64,000 nucleotides of DNA from Streptomyces sp. NBC_00442. GTDB taxonomy: Bacteria > Actinomycetota > Actinomycetes > Streptomycetales > Streptomycetaceae. The translations under genes were made by a program, and so were the position numbers. Within the stretch, counting starts at the first letter, position 1. Each line of letters opens with the position of its first letter. The stretch lies in contig NZ_CP107918.1 of assembly GCF_036014195.1 (NCBI RefSeq), forward strand, positions 4,216,001 through 4,280,000. Reading direction: 5' to 3'. Below the pieces are notes generated by a model, which saw only the letters and a program-made list of their open reading frames with translations, was not told the DNA's origin and made no database searches. This document shows, piece by piece, positions 44,735 to 53,532 of the stretch.

Positions 44735-45132
44735 GCCCGCGGCTCGGCGCTGAGGTATTCGCCGAGCTGCTCCACCAGCTCGGACATGTTGTGTCCGACG
44801 AGCCCCGCGTCCGCGTCCTCGGCGGCGACCACCGCGAGGTGCGCGCCCTCGCCGGCCTCGACGATGAAGAGGATGCCGCCGTAGAACTCGGCCATCGCGG
44901 AGCGCACTCCGCCGCTGCCGTCGCCGAACTCCATGGACGCCCCGTGCGACAGGCTTTGGATGCCCGCGGCGATCGCGGCGAGCTGGTCCGCCTGATCGAC
45001 GGAGAGCTCCGGGGTGCGGCACAGCTTGAGGCCGTCGCGGGACAGGACGAGCGCGTGGCGGGCCCCGGGAGTGCGCTGGAGCAGGTTCTCCAGGAGCCAG
45101 TTGAGCTTCTCGTCGGTGGTGGTGCCGGTCAT
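44731..45132 (-). CDS. cvnB: Conservon roadblock/LC7 protein CvnB
   Basis: 133-residue roadblock/LC7 protein (LNWLLENLLQRTPGARHALVLSRDGLKLC, then LAAIAAGIQSLSHGAS). Such proteins act as GTPase-activating or scaffold partners of small GTPases such as MglA; in the conservon it pairs with CvnD and CvnA. ATG 45132 overlaps the cvnA stop (ATGA) and its own stop overlaps cvnC, so translation is coupled throughout. Confidence 0.95.
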   Translation of the reverse strand: MTGTTTDEKLNWLLENLLQRTPGARHALVLSRDGLKLCRTPELSVDQADQLAAIAAGIQSLSHGASMEFGDGSGGVRSAMAEFYGGILFIVEAGEGAHLAVVAAEDADAGLVGHNMSELVEQLGEYLSAEPRA

Positions 45133-46637
45133 TCTGTGGTGCCTTCCGGGGTGGGGGACTTCGCGCGTACGGCCTGGCGGAAGCTGCTGAAGCGGGCGGC
45201 GGCGTCGGATGCCGCCGTCGTGGCGCGGGCCGGCGCCGCCGGGGCGTCGGGGCCCTGGGGATGCGCCGCGGCAAGGGCCCGGCCGCGCTTGCGCTTGGGC
45301 AGCCCGCTCTCGCCGAACTGCGGGAACTCGCCGCTGGTCTCGCTTGCGGTCCCGGACGAGGTGGTTCCGGGTGAGGCGGTCCCGGACGGGGTGGTTCCGG
45401 GGTCGGCGGGCGACTCGTGCGTGGCGTCGGGCTCGCCCGGCGCGGGCTCCGCCACCGCGGGCGCCGGCACCGCGGGCGCCGGCACCGCGGGCGCCGGCAC
45501 CGCGAGGTCCCGGGATGCGTCCGCGAGGTCCCGCGGCAGGTCCACGGCGGCCGGGGCGGGGGCTTGGGCGGCGGCCGGGGCGGGGGCCTGGGCGGCGGCC
45601 GGGGCGACGTGGGAGACCAGCTCGTGCGGCAGCAGCATCAGGGCGCCCGTGCCGCCCCGCGCGGAGGGCCGGAACGACACCGTCAGACCGTGCTTGCGGG
45701 CGAGGCGCCCCACGACCGCGAGGCCGAGCCGGGTTCCGGAGAGACCCGCGAGGTCCGACGACTGCCCCGACACGGCCTGTTCGGCGCGGCGCTGCTGCAC
45801 CTCGCTCATGACGAGACCGCTGTCCTCCACGGTGATGATCACCCCGGCCGGCACCTCCTCCACGTACACATGGACCTCGGCGGTCGGCGGCGAGAAGTTG
45901 GCCGCGTTGTCGAGGAGTTCGGCCAGGGCGTGCATGACGCCCTCGGCGGCGTGCCCGGCGACGGCCGCGTCACTGGTGGAGTGCAGCCGCACCCGCTGGT
46001 AGCCGCCGATGCGGCCCATGGCGCCGCGCAGGATCGACTCCATGACGATGGGCCGGGACCAGCGGCGGCCCGAACGCGCCCCGGTCAGTACGGCGATGGA
46101 GTCCGCGAGGCGGCCGGCCTGCGCGGTGCGGTGGTCGAGGTGGAGGAGGTCGCCGAGGACCTCCTCGTCCGCGTGGCGGTGCTCCATGTCGCGCAGGTCG
46201 GCGAGCATGCCGGTGGCCAGCGCCTGCATGCGGCCCGCCGCGTTGGCGGTGGCGGCGAGCGCGGCGGCGCGGGCCGACTCGGCGCGGCGCAGCTCGGCGG
46301 TGTGGGCGGCGATCAGGGCCTTGCGTTCGGCGGACTGTGCCGCGTCCAGGCGCACCGCGTCGGCGCTGCGCCGGGCGGCGTTGGCCTCCTGGGCGCCGAT
46401 CTGGGCGTTGAGCGCGGTGAGCCGGTCGCGCAGCACGCGGTTGCGCAGCACGGTGTGCGTCACGGCGTACGCGCCGGCGCTCAGCAGGGCCGCCGCGGCT
46501 CCGAGGCTCCAGCCGACCAGGGCGCGGGAGGCGGGCGTGGCCGAGACCACCGCCGCCGTGCAGAACGCGCCGGTGACCACCGCGGTGATCAGCAGGGCCA
46601 GCGCGGAGGGGCGAATGGGAGAGGGCGACGCCGTCAT
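45129..46637 (-). CDS. cvnA: Conservon sensor-kinase-like membrane protein CvnA
   Basis: 502 residues. Two N-terminal transmembrane helices (about residues 12-33 and 40-60) are followed by a long coiled segment (70-150), a kinase-like dimerisation region LLHLDHRTAQAGRLADS, and an ATPase domain with N box ELLDNAANFSPP, DSGLVMS and LGLAVVGRLARKHG. The C-terminal 150 residues are a Pro/Ala linker with direct repeats (APAVP, AQAPAPAA) and a basic end. CvnA is the sensor component of the Streptomyces conservon complex. First gene of cvnA-F; a TATAGT-like -10 lies about 120 bp upstream. The divergent neighbour is an FAD oxidoreductase. Confidence 0.93.
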   Translation of the reverse strand: MTASPSPIRPSALALLITAVVTGAFCTAAVVSATPASRALVGWSLGAAAALLSAGAYAVTHTVLRNRVLRDRLTALNAQIGAQEANAARRSADAVRLDAAQSAERKALIAAHTAELRRAESARAAALAATANAAGRMQALATGMLADLRDMEHRHADEEVLGDLLHLDHRTAQAGRLADSIAVLTGARSGRRWSRPIVMESILRGAMGRIGGYQRVRLHSTSDAAVAGHAAEGVMHALAELLDNAANFSPPTAEVHVYVEEVPAGVIITVEDSGLVMSEVQQRRAEQAVSGQSSDLAGLSGTRLGLAVVGRLARKHGLTVSFRPSARGGTGALMLLPHELVSHVAPAAAQAPAPAAAQAPAPAAVDLPRDLADASRDLAVPAPAVPAPAVPAPAVAEPAPGEPDATHESPADPGTTPSGTASPGTTSSGTASETSGEFPQFGESGLPKRKRGRALAAAHPQGPDAPAAPARATTAASDAAARFSSFRQAVRAKSPTPEGTTE

Positions 46638-46758
46638 TGATCAATGCCTTACAGCGCTTATGGCGGGCGAAGGGATGGTCGGGGTGGTGCGAGAGGCGGT
46701 GCGGGGGCGGTGCGGGGGGTGGAAGGTCGTGTTCCTGATCTGCGGGGAACGAGGGGCA

Positions 46759-46764
46759 ACTATA
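46759..46764 (-). promoter_or_regulatory. Possible -10 element of the conservon promoter
   Basis: TATAGT on the minus strand (46764-46759) matches the vegetative -10 in five of six positions and sits about 122 bp before cvnA in an AT-rich stretch. The -35 position is weak (TCCAAT at an 18-bp spacing). Confidence 0.35.
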
Positions 46765-46922
46765 GGAGAGTTGGTGATCGAATTGGATAGTTCTTGGTGA
46801 ACATTCCCGCTCATTGGGACCGTTGACCAGCCGCATTCAGGTCATCCGGGTAGTTTCAGGACACGCCATGCGTGACGTCGCGTCAAGTCCGGTGCACGGT
46901 CCCCTGGAGGCATCCTGGGCGC

Positions 46923-49811
46923 ATGGCACATGGCGCGGAGGTCCCTGACACGGGACGAGAACTGGAGCGGGCGCTGTCCCGCGTGGTGCGCGGCCGGGTG
47001 GATCTCGGGGTCACCGCCCGCGCCCTGGTCACGATGGACGCCTCGAACTACCGCCGGGTCCCGCTGGGGGTGGTCGCCCCGCGCGACGCCGACGACGTGG
47101 CCGCGGTCCTCGCGGTCTGCCGGTCGTACGGGGTGCCGGTCGTGCCGCGCGGCGGCGGCACCTCGATCGCGGGCCAGGCCACCGGCACCGGGATCGTGCT
47201 CGACTTCACCCGCTTCATGCGCTCCCTCGTCTCGGTGGACGCCGAGACCCGAACGGCCGTGGTACAGCCGGGACTTGTCCTCGACGTCCTCAGGGACGCG
47301 GTGGCCCCCCACGGGCTGACCTTCGGGCCCGACCCGTCGACGCACAGCCGGTGCACGCTCGGCGGGATGATCGGCAACAACGCGTGCGGGGCGCATTCGG
47401 TGGCATGGGGGACGACGGCGGACAACATCCGTGATCTGACGGTCGTCGGCGCGCGGGGCGACCGGTACCGCCTGACACAGGGGTGGGGACATGCGACATC
47501 GCCCGATGGACTACGCGATTTCGTCAGCCGTCATTTGTCCATCCTGCGCACCGGTTACCCCCAGGACCTGCCGCGCCGCATCTCCGGCTATGCGATGGAC
47601 GCCCTGCTTCCCGAGCGCGGCGCCGACACGGCACGGGCGTTCTGCGGGAGCGAGGGCACGCTCGGCGTGGTCACCGAGGCCACCGTACGTCTCGTGGAGG
47701 CGCCACGCGCCCGTGCGCTCGCGGTGCTCGGCTACGCCGACGAGAGCGCGGCCGCGGAGGCGGCGCCCGGCCTGCTGCCGCTGGGACCGCTGACCGTGGA
47801 GGGCATGGCCGCCGACCTCGTACGGGTGCGGGGCGACGCGGGGCTGCCGCGCGGCGGGGCCTGGCTGTTCGTCGAGGCCGGCGGCGCCACGGAGGCCGAA
47901 GCACGCGCCCGAGCCGCGGAGTTGGCCCGGTCCGGCGAGGCGCTGGACTCCCTCGTGGTGAGCGGTCCGGCCGGGATGCGCGCGCTGTGGCGGATCCGCG
48001 AGGACGCCGCGGGCACCGCGACCCGGATGCCCGACGGCACCGGGGCATGGCCCGGCTGGGAGGACTGCGCGGTGCCGCCGGCCCGGCTCGGCGCCTATCT
48101 GCGCGCGTTCCGCTCCCTGCTCACCTCGTACGGGCTGCGCGGCACGCCGTACGGACACTTCGGCGACGGCTGCATCCACGTCCGCATCGACTTCGACCTG
48201 GTGACCCCCGCCGGGATCGGACGGTTCCGGGCGTTCTCCGAGGACCTCGCCGGACTCGTGGTGGCGCACGGCGGATCGCTGAGCGGCGAGCACGGCGACG
48301 GACAGGCCCGCGCGGAGCTGCTCCCGAAGATGTACGGGAGCGAACTGGTCGGCCTGTTCGGCGAGTTCAAGGATCTGTGGGACCCGGACGGCATCCTGAA
48401 CCCGGGCATCCTGGCCCGCCCGTCCCGCCTCGACGAGAACCTGCGCTTCGAGGTGCTGCCCCGGCGCCCGGTGGACGTGGAGTTCGGCTACCCGGCCGAC
48501 GGCGGCGATTTCCCGGCGGCGGTGAGCCGGTGCGTGGGCGTCGCCAAATGCCGTACGGCGGCGGGTAGTTCGGCGTCGGTGATGTGTCCGTCCTTCCGGG
48601 CGACCGGCGAGGAGGAGCACTCCACGCGGGGCCGGGCGCGGCTGCTGCACGAGATGCTGGCGGGCGAGGTGGTCACCGACGGATGGCGCTCGCGCGAGGT
48701 GCGGGACGCGCTCGATCTCTGCCTGTCCTGCAAGGGCTGTCGCAGTGACTGTCCGGTGGGCGTGGACATGGCCACGTACAAGGCGGAGTTCCTGCACCAC
48801 CACTACGAGGGGCGCCGCCGCCCCGCCGCCCACCACGTCCTTGGCCGGCTCCCCGAGTGGCTGCGGCTCGCCGCGCCGCTGGCCCGTCCGCTGAACGCGG
48901 CGGCCCGGATCGGCCCGCTCGCGGCGCTCGCCAAGCGGCTCGCGGGCATCGCCCCCGAGCGCGCGATTCCGCCGCTGGCGCCCCGTACGTTCCTGAGCGG
49001 GGTGAGCGTGCCGGGCGGGGTGAGCGGGCTCAGCGGGTTGCGCGGGCGGCCCGTGCCGGGCGGGGCGGCGGTGGTCCTGTGGCCGGACACGTTCACCAAC
49101 CATCTGGCCCCGGAGGTGGGGCGGGCCGCGCTGCGGGTGCTGGCGGACGCCGGGGTGGAGGCGGAGCTCCCGTCCGGACGGGTCTGCTGCGGCCTCACCT
49201 ATGTGTCCACCGGACAGCTCGACCGCGCGAAGGTGGTGCTGCGCCACACGCTCGATGTCATGGAGCCGCACCTCTCCGATGCGGCCCGGACCGTCGTCGT
49301 CCTCGAACCGAGCTGTGCGGCCGCCCTGCGCACGGACCTGCCGGAGCTGCTCCCCGCCGACCCGCGCGCGGCCCGCCTCGCCGCTTCGGTACGCACCTTC
49401 GCGCAGGCCCTTGAGGAGTGCGCGCCCCACTGGGCCCCGCCGCTGCTCGACCGCCCCGTCGCCGGGCAGACCCACTGCCACCAGCACGCCGTCCTGGGGG
49501 AAGCGGCCGAGCGCCGGCTGCGCGCGAAGGCAGGCCTCGCGGGTGAGCTCAGCGGTGGGTGCTGCGGTCTGGCCGGGAACTTCGGATTCGAGCGCGGCCA
49601 CTGGGAGGTGTCGCAGGCCTGCGCGGAGGACCAGCTGCTCCCTGCGGTACGGGCCGCCGCCCCCGGCGCGGAGATCCTGGCCGACGGCTACTCCTGCCGT
49701 ACGCAAATCGCCCAGCTGGCGGGCCGCCGGGCCAGGCACCTGGCGGAGGTCCTGGCGGACGGGCTGGGGGAGGGGCGGGGGGAGGGCCCGGCGGCGGCCG
49801 CCGGACGGTGA
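46923..49811 (+). CDS. FAD-linked oxidase / Fe-S oxidoreductase fusion (D-lactate/glycolate-dehydrogenase type)
   Basis: 962 residues. Residues about 45-220 are an FAD-binding PCMH domain (VVPRGGGTSIAGQATG, GGMIGNNACG, GSEGTLGVVTE). About 225-510 form the FAD-linked oxidase C domain (GTPYGHFGDGCIHVRIDF, GEHGDGQARAELLPKMYG). Then come ferredoxin-like clusters, with C600, C603, C606 and C610 in CLSCKGCRSDCP, and a C-terminal CCG heterodisulfide-reductase-like part (GRVCCGLTYVSTGQ, GGCCGLAGNFG). This three-in-one layout oxidises D-2-hydroxy acids such as D-lactate and passes electrons to quinone. Substrate choice is inference. ATG 46923 follows GGAGG at 46906-46910. It is divergent from cvnA. 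Confidence 0.9.
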   Translation: MAHGAEVPDTGRELERALSRVVRGRVDLGVTARALVTMDASNYRRVPLGVVAPRDADDVAAVLAVCRSYGVPVVPRGGGTSIAGQATGTGIVLDFTRFMRSLVSVDAETRTAVVQPGLVLDVLRDAVAPHGLTFGPDPSTHSRCTLGGMIGNNACGAHSVAWGTTADNIRDLTVVGARGDRYRLTQGWGHATSPDGLRDFVSRHLSILRTGYPQDLPRRISGYAMDALLPERGADTARAFCGSEGTLGVVTEATVRLVEAPRARALAVLGYADESAAAEAAPGLLPLGPLTVEGMAADLVRVRGDAGLPRGGAWLFVEAGGATEAEARARAAELARSGEALDSLVVSGPAGMRALWRIREDAAGTATRMPDGTGAWPGWEDCAVPPARLGAYLRAFRSLLTSYGLRGTPYGHFGDGCIHVRIDFDLVTPAGIGRFRAFSEDLAGLVVAHGGSLSGEHGDGQARAELLPKMYGSELVGLFGEFKDLWDPDGILNPGILARPSRLDENLRFEVLPRRPVDVEFGYPADGGDFPAAVSRCVGVAKCRTAAGSSASVMCPSFRATGEEEHSTRGRARLLHEMLAGEVVTDGWRSREVRDALDLCLSCKGCRSDCPVGVDMATYKAEFLHHHYEGRRRPAAHHVLGRLPEWLRLAAPLARPLNAAARIGPLAALAKRLAGIAPERAIPPLAPRTFLSGVSVPGGVSGLSGLRGRPVPGGAAVVLWPDTFTNHLAPEVGRAALRVLADAGVEAELPSGRVCCGLTYVSTGQLDRAKVVLRHTLDVMEPHLSDAARTVVVLEPSCAAALRTDLPELLPADPRAARLAASVRTFAQALEECAPHWAPPLLDRPVAGQTHCHQHAVLGEAAERRLRAKAGLAGELSGGCCGLAGNFGFERGHWEVSQACAEDQLLPAVRAAAPGAEILADGYSCRTQIAQLAGRRARHLAEVLADGLGEGRGEGPAAAAGR

Positions 49812-49835
49812 GGGTCGGCCGGCTTGGTCGCCGCT

Positions 49836-49930
49836 TACATTGGATGGACCGAGTCATTCCGCTTGCCGTCGCGAAAATGCTTGCGCCGGAGAAGTCGAGT
49901 GCAGAATACTAAATCCCATAGTCCAATGTA
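49836..49930. promoter_or_regulatory. Inverted 9-bp motifs flanking the EamA promoter region
   Basis: TACATTGGA (49836-49844) and its complement TCCAATGTA (49922-49930) bracket an AT-rich stretch before the exporter gene. They could be separate half-sites for a looping regulator; no regulator gene is adjacent. Confidence 0.35.
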
Positions 49931-49953
49931 GTGAACGATTGAGGTGAGCGCCG

Positions 49954-50913
49954 GTGAATCCGGTCAAGGGCGCGGGTACGGCGGAGCCGGTCGCGGCGGC
50001 CGCTGTCGCCGTGCCGGAGGCCGCCGGCGCGTTGCGGGGCGCGGGCCGTGGCGGGCGCCGGGCGGCGTTCGGGTCGGTGGCGCTGGTGGTGTCGGGCGGC
50101 ATATCGGTGCAGTTCGGGGCCGCGGTGGCGGTGACGCTGATGCCGCGGGCGGGGGCGGCCGGGGTCGTGACGCTGCGGCTCGTCGCGGCGGCGCTCGTCC
50201 TGATGCTGCTGTGCCGGCCGAGGCTGCGGGGGCACTCGCGGGCGGACTGGGGGACGGTGGTGGTGTTCGGCGTCGCGATGGCCGGCATGAACGGGCTGTT
50301 CTACCAGGCCGTCGACCGGATCCCGCTCGGTGTCGCCGTCACCCTTGAGGTGCTGGGCCCGCTGGCGCTGTCGGTCTTCGCGTCCCGCCGCCTGGTCAAC
50401 GTGGTGTGGGCCGGGCTCGCCCTCTGCGGTGTCGTCCTGCTCGGCGGGGGCGGCTTCGGCAGTCTGGACCCGGTGGGAGTGGCGTACGCGCTGGGGGCGG
50501 GGGTGTGCTGGGCGCTGTACATCCTGTTCAGCGCGCGTACGGGGCGGAGGTTCCCGCAGGCCGACGGACTTGCCCTCGCGATGGCGGTCGGGGCGGTCGT
50601 GTTCCTGCCGATCGGCATCGCGCAGGCCGGGGGCGCGCTGGTGGTGCCCTCCACGATGGCGCTGGGCGCGGTGGTGGCGGTGCTGTCCTCGGTGCTGCCC
50701 TACACCCTGGAGCTCCTGGCGTTGCGGCGCCTGCCCGCGTCCACCTTCGCGATCCTGATGAGCCTTGAGCCGGCGATCGCCGCGGCGGCGGGGTTCCTCA
50801 TCCTGAACCAGGCGCTGTCCTGGCCCCAGGCGCTGGCGATCGGGCTGGTCATCGGGGCGAGCATGGGGGCGGTGCGGACGCAGATCCGGGCGGCCTCGGG
50901 TACGGCGCCCTGA
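49954..50913 (+). CDS. EamA/RhtA-family transporter (DMT superfamily)
   Basis: 319 residues with ten predicted transmembrane helices in two EamA repeats (first about 38-165, second about 185-310). The loops GNLALRRLPAST-like ELLALRRLPASTFAILMSLEPAIAA and FYQAVDRIPLGVAVTLEVLGPL match the RhtA/threonine-homoserine exporter branch. Probable role is efflux of an amino acid or similar metabolite; the substrate is unknown. GTG 49954 is preceded by GAGGTGAG. The N-terminal 37 residues are Ala/Gly-rich and could be partly untranslated. It lies downstream of the FAD oxidoreductase with its own promoter region. Confidence 0.87.
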   Translation: MNPVKGAGTAEPVAAAAVAVPEAAGALRGAGRGGRRAAFGSVALVVSGGISVQFGAAVAVTLMPRAGAAGVVTLRLVAAALVLMLLCRPRLRGHSRADWGTVVVFGVAMAGMNGLFYQAVDRIPLGVAVTLEVLGPLALSVFASRRLVNVVWAGLALCGVVLLGGGGFGSLDPVGVAYALGAGVCWALYILFSARTGRRFPQADGLALAMAVGAVVFLPIGIAQAGGALVVPSTMALGAVVAVLSSVLPYTLELLALRRLPASTFAILMSLEPAIAAAAGFLILNQALSWPQALAIGLVIGASMGAVRTQIRAASGTAP

Positions 50914-51498
50914 GGATGCGGCCCCCTGGGGCTCCGCCCCAGCCCCGTTCGCCCGTTTTCCCACCCTCCCACCCGTGCGGCAAGTCTGAGGGCCTCGGCT
51001 CCCTGGGGCTCCGCCCCAGACCCCGGTTCGCGCCTGAAGGGCGCTCGTCCTCAATCGCCGGACGGGCTGAGGGTGTCCATGCTGCCCGGCACCGAGTAGC
51101 TAGGGGCGCGAGAGCTGTGACATTGCGCGGCTCCGCCGCGGTGGGCGCGACCGCTCGGCTCCGGTTGCCCTACAAGGGGCGCGGGGAACTGCGCGAGACG
51201 CGGGCACGGTCCGCACCCGAACCGGGGTTTTGGGGGCGCGGGGAACTGCGCGAGATGCGGGCACGGTCCGCACCCGAACCGGGGTTTTGGGGGCGCGGGG
51301 AACTGCGCGAGATGCGGGCACGGTCCGCAGGCGAACCGGGGTTTTGGGGGCGCGGGGAACGGCGCGAGCAAGTGCCCGCCGGGCCGCGCACGGAGGCGGG
51401 GTCTGGGGCAGTGCCCCGGAATGCGGGACGGGGGCTGCGCCCCCCTGTGGCTCAGCCCCCGCCGGCCCGGGTGGGGCCGTTCAGTCGGTCTCCGCGAT
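50914..51498. other. Intergenic region with Streptomyces-type repeats
   Basis: 585 bp without a gene. TGGGGCTCCGCCCCA hairpins occur at 50927-50941 and 51004-51018; the first follows the EamA stop by 13 bp and may terminate it. The sequence GGGGCTCCGCCCC with nearby CGCCTGAAGGGC and CGCCGGACGGGCTGA resembles dispersed intergenic repeats common in Streptomyces. The 57-bp tandem array is listed separately. Open frames here are by-products of G/C richness and the 57-bp (19-codon) period. Confidence 0.7.
51179..51375. repeat. 57-bp tandem repeat, about 3.4 copies
   Basis: The anchor GCGCGGGGAACTGCGCGAG begins at 51179, 51236 and 51293, and GCGCGGGGAAC again at 51350, a strict 57-bp period. Units 1-3 differ at only a few positions (GACGCGGGC against GATGCGGGC; CACCC against CAGGC in copy 3). 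Copies are contiguous, with no spacers. The element GCGCGGGGAACTGCGCGA is a frequent single-copy intergenic motif in Streptomyces. Confidence 0.9.
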
Positions 51499-52194
51499 TC
51501 AGTTCGCCCCGCCCTGGCCCGCGCTGCCGATGGGGCCCACCTTGACGGGGGCGGCGCCGCTCTCGGTGATGGGGAGGGACGCGGCGCCGGGCCACGGCAG
51601 GGTGGCCGGCTTGGTCTCTCCGGGCGGGGTCACGACCAGGCCCGTGACGCGGATGCCCGAGCCGCCCGTGTCGTTGGCCGGGTAGGTGAGGCCGAAGTAG
51701 ACGGACTTGCCGTTCTTGAGGGTGTAGGGCGTGGCCGGCTCTCCCGTGCGCTTGGCCGAGATCGCACCGTCGTTGGTCTTCAGGTCGACGCCCGCGAACC
51801 CGGACACCATGCAGTCGTGGCCGCTGGTGTTGTTGAACTCCACGGCCACGGTGCGCTCCGCGTCACCGCCGACCGTGGCGTCCTTCGCCGTGATGTTCAG
51901 GTCGTTGGTGCGGCACTTGGCGACACCCTTGGCGCTCCCCCCGGAGCCGCTGGAGCCGGTTCCGGCCGTCGTGCCCTTGCCGCCGGTGCCGCCCGTGCCC
52001 TTGCCGCCGCCCTGGTCCGAGCCGGTTCCCGTGCCCGCGTTCGCGCCCGCCGAGCCCGAACCGCCGCCCGTGGACGACGCGTTGGCGGGCGCCGAGTCGC
52101 TCGGCGCGGGGGAGCCGTCGTCGCTCTGGCAGGCCGTGAGCGAGAGACCCGCGGCAACGGCCAGGGCGGCGAAGGTGAGCTTGCGAACGCGCAT
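51499..52194 (-). CDS. DUF4232 lipoprotein
   Basis: 231 residues. Signal peptide with lipobox LTAC (MRVRKLTFAALAVAAGLSLTAC) and a 65-residue Gly/Ser/Thr linker lead to a C-terminal DUF4232 beta-sandwich (KCRTNDLNITA, AVEFNNTSGHDCMVSGFAGVDL, KSVYFGLTYPANDTGGSG, GLVVTPPGETKPATLPWPG). The two cysteines in the domain are expected to form a disulfide. Extracellular, membrane-anchored, function unknown; the family is abundant in Streptomyces. ATG 52194 is preceded by GAGGACG. It is divergent from the terpenoid-like catabolic operon, across 489 bp. Confidence 0.87.
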   Translation of the reverse strand: MRVRKLTFAALAVAAGLSLTACQSDDGSPAPSDSAPANASSTGGGSGSAGANAGTGTGSDQGGGKGTGGTGGKGTTAGTGSSGSGGSAKGVAKCRTNDLNITAKDATVGGDAERTVAVEFNNTSGHDCMVSGFAGVDLKTNDGAISAKRTGEPATPYTLKNGKSVYFGLTYPANDTGGSGIRVTGLVVTPPGETKPATLPWPGAASLPITESGAAPVKVGPIGSAGQGGAN

Positions 52195-52683
52195 CGAATC
52201 GTCCTCAGTATCGGTTGGCTGTGTGGGCCGCTCGGTACGGGTCGGTACCAGCGAGCGCTTGTGCTCAACAGGACCACACGGACGGGCGAACCGTTCCTCC
52301 CGCCCGCCGCCTAAGACATTCCTGTTACACGCACAGGTGTCCCACAGGGGGCGCTCCGCTCGAACGACGCCGCCGTGACGCCCACCTCGGCCCCGGCACG
52401 GCCTACCACGGCCCACCACGGCCCGTGAGGAGCGCCGGTTTCCGTGCTCTTCACCCGCCAACTCCCCGCGGGCGCCCGCTGGGACAGAGCCGTAACCCGG
52501 TGGATCTTGACGCCGGCGGCCCGTCCCATTCAGCCGCCCCCGTCCACCCGCCCCCACCCAGCCGGCCCGTCCGGCCCTTCCGCACGCGGCCGAAAATACA
52601 TGCAAGCACGCTTGCTTGTTTTGCGGCCGGCTGCCATGCTCCGGGGCACACCCGCCGTCCGCTGTCCCGGAGGGGAGCGCACC
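52195..52683. other. Divergent intergenic region upstream of the atu-like operon
   Basis: 489 bp with no credible gene. It holds the leader of the DUF4232 gene on the left and, from 52590, a short AT-rich stretch with a palindrome and a promoter-like pair for the rightward operon (listed separately). The rest is featureless G/C-rich sequence. Confidence 0.65.
52603..52640 (+). promoter_or_regulatory. Operator-like palindrome and promoter of the atu-like operon
   Basis: GCAAGCACGCTTGC (52603-52616) has two perfect 6-bp arms around AC. TTGCTT (52613-52618) overlaps it as a -35, with CATGCT (52635-52640) as -10 after 16 bp. A TetR repressor bound here would block the promoter; the operon ends in a TetR gene, an obvious candidate. 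Confidence 0.55.
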
Positions 52684-53532
52684 GTGTCCGAACCGGCCGG
52701 TCCGTCCGACGCCGTACTCGACGTTCTTGACGACCTGCGTGCCGAAGGAGGTGAACTCGACGTCCTGATCGGTGAGTTGAGCCCAGCCCAGTGGGGCACC
52801 GCCACCGCCGCCCCCGGGTGGAGCATCGCCCATCAGGTCGCCCACCTCGCCTGGACCGACACCGCCGCCCTGCTCGCCGTCACCGACCCCGAGGCCTTCG
52901 CGGCCGAGGTCGAGAAGGCGTCCGCCGCGCCGGACACGTTCGTCGACGACGGAGCCGAGGCGGGGGCCGTGCTGCCGCCCGCCGAGCTGCTCTCCTGGTG
53001 GCGGGACAGCCGCGTACAGCTGCAGGACGCGCTGCGGGCGGCGCCCGCGGGAGCGCGGTTCCCCTGGTACGGGCCGCCCATGTCGACCGCGTCGATGGCC
53101 ACCGGCCGCCTGATGGAGACGTGGGCCCACGGCCAGGACGTGTTCGACGCGCTGGGCCGCACCCGCAGGCCCACCGACCGGCTCCGTCACGTCGCCCGCA
53201 TCGGCGTCCGGGCCCGCGACTACGCTTTCGCCGTACGGGGGTTGGAGGCGCCGGCCGAGGAGTTCCGGGTCGAGCTGACCGCGCCGGACGGGGAAGAGGT
53301 CTGGGCGTACGGACCCGAGGGCGCCCAACAGCGTGTCACAGGGCCCGCGTTGGACTTCTGCCTTCTCGTCACCCAGCGGCTGCACCGCGACGACACGGCC
53401 GTACGCGCCGAGGGGCCGGACGCGGACCGCTGGCTCGGCATCGCCCAGGCCTTCGCGGGCCCCGCGGGTCCTGGCCGGCCGCCTCGCGCCGCTTCCGGCA
53501 CGGATCCGGGTACGTCCGGCGGCGCCGCGTGA
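52684..53532 (+). CDS. DinB-like TIGR03084-family protein (mycothiol-dependent isomerase fold)
   Basis: 282 residues with the maleylpyruvate-isomerase/DinB four-helix layout: W-TATAAPGWSIAHQVAHLAWTD near the N terminus (metal His in AHQVAHLAW), ETWAHGQDVFDALG and the C-terminal DFCLLVTQRLHRDD region. Metal-ligand histidines are present. TIGR03084 proteins are uncharacterised; some relatives use mycothiol. GTG 52684 is preceded by GGAGGGGAG. It overlaps the next gene (GTGA), making it the first gene of the operon. The C-terminal 25 residues are Pro/Gly-rich. Confidence 0.8.
   Translation: MSEPAGPSDAVLDVLDDLRAEGGELDVLIGELSPAQWGTATAAPGWSIAHQVAHLAWTDTAALLAVTDPEAFAAEVEKASAAPDTFVDDGAEAGAVLPPAELLSWWRDSRVQLQDALRAAPAGARFPWYGPPMSTASMATGRLMETWAHGQDVFDALGRTRRPTDRLRHVARIGVRARDYAFAVRGLEAPAEEFRVELTAPDGEEVWAYGPEGAQQRVTGPALDFCLLVTQRLHRDDTAVRAEGPDADRWLGIAQAFAGPAGPGRPPRAASGTDPGTSGGAA

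Noticed and set aside
51179..51375. CRISPR-like array
   Set aside because: The 57-bp units are contiguous and near-identical along their whole length; there are no variable spacers and no cas genes.
51230..51685. Protein with 19-residue repeats in the intergenic region
   Set aside because: Produced by the 57-bp period of a non-coding repeat; overlaps the DUF4232 gene on the other strand and lacks a ribosome site.
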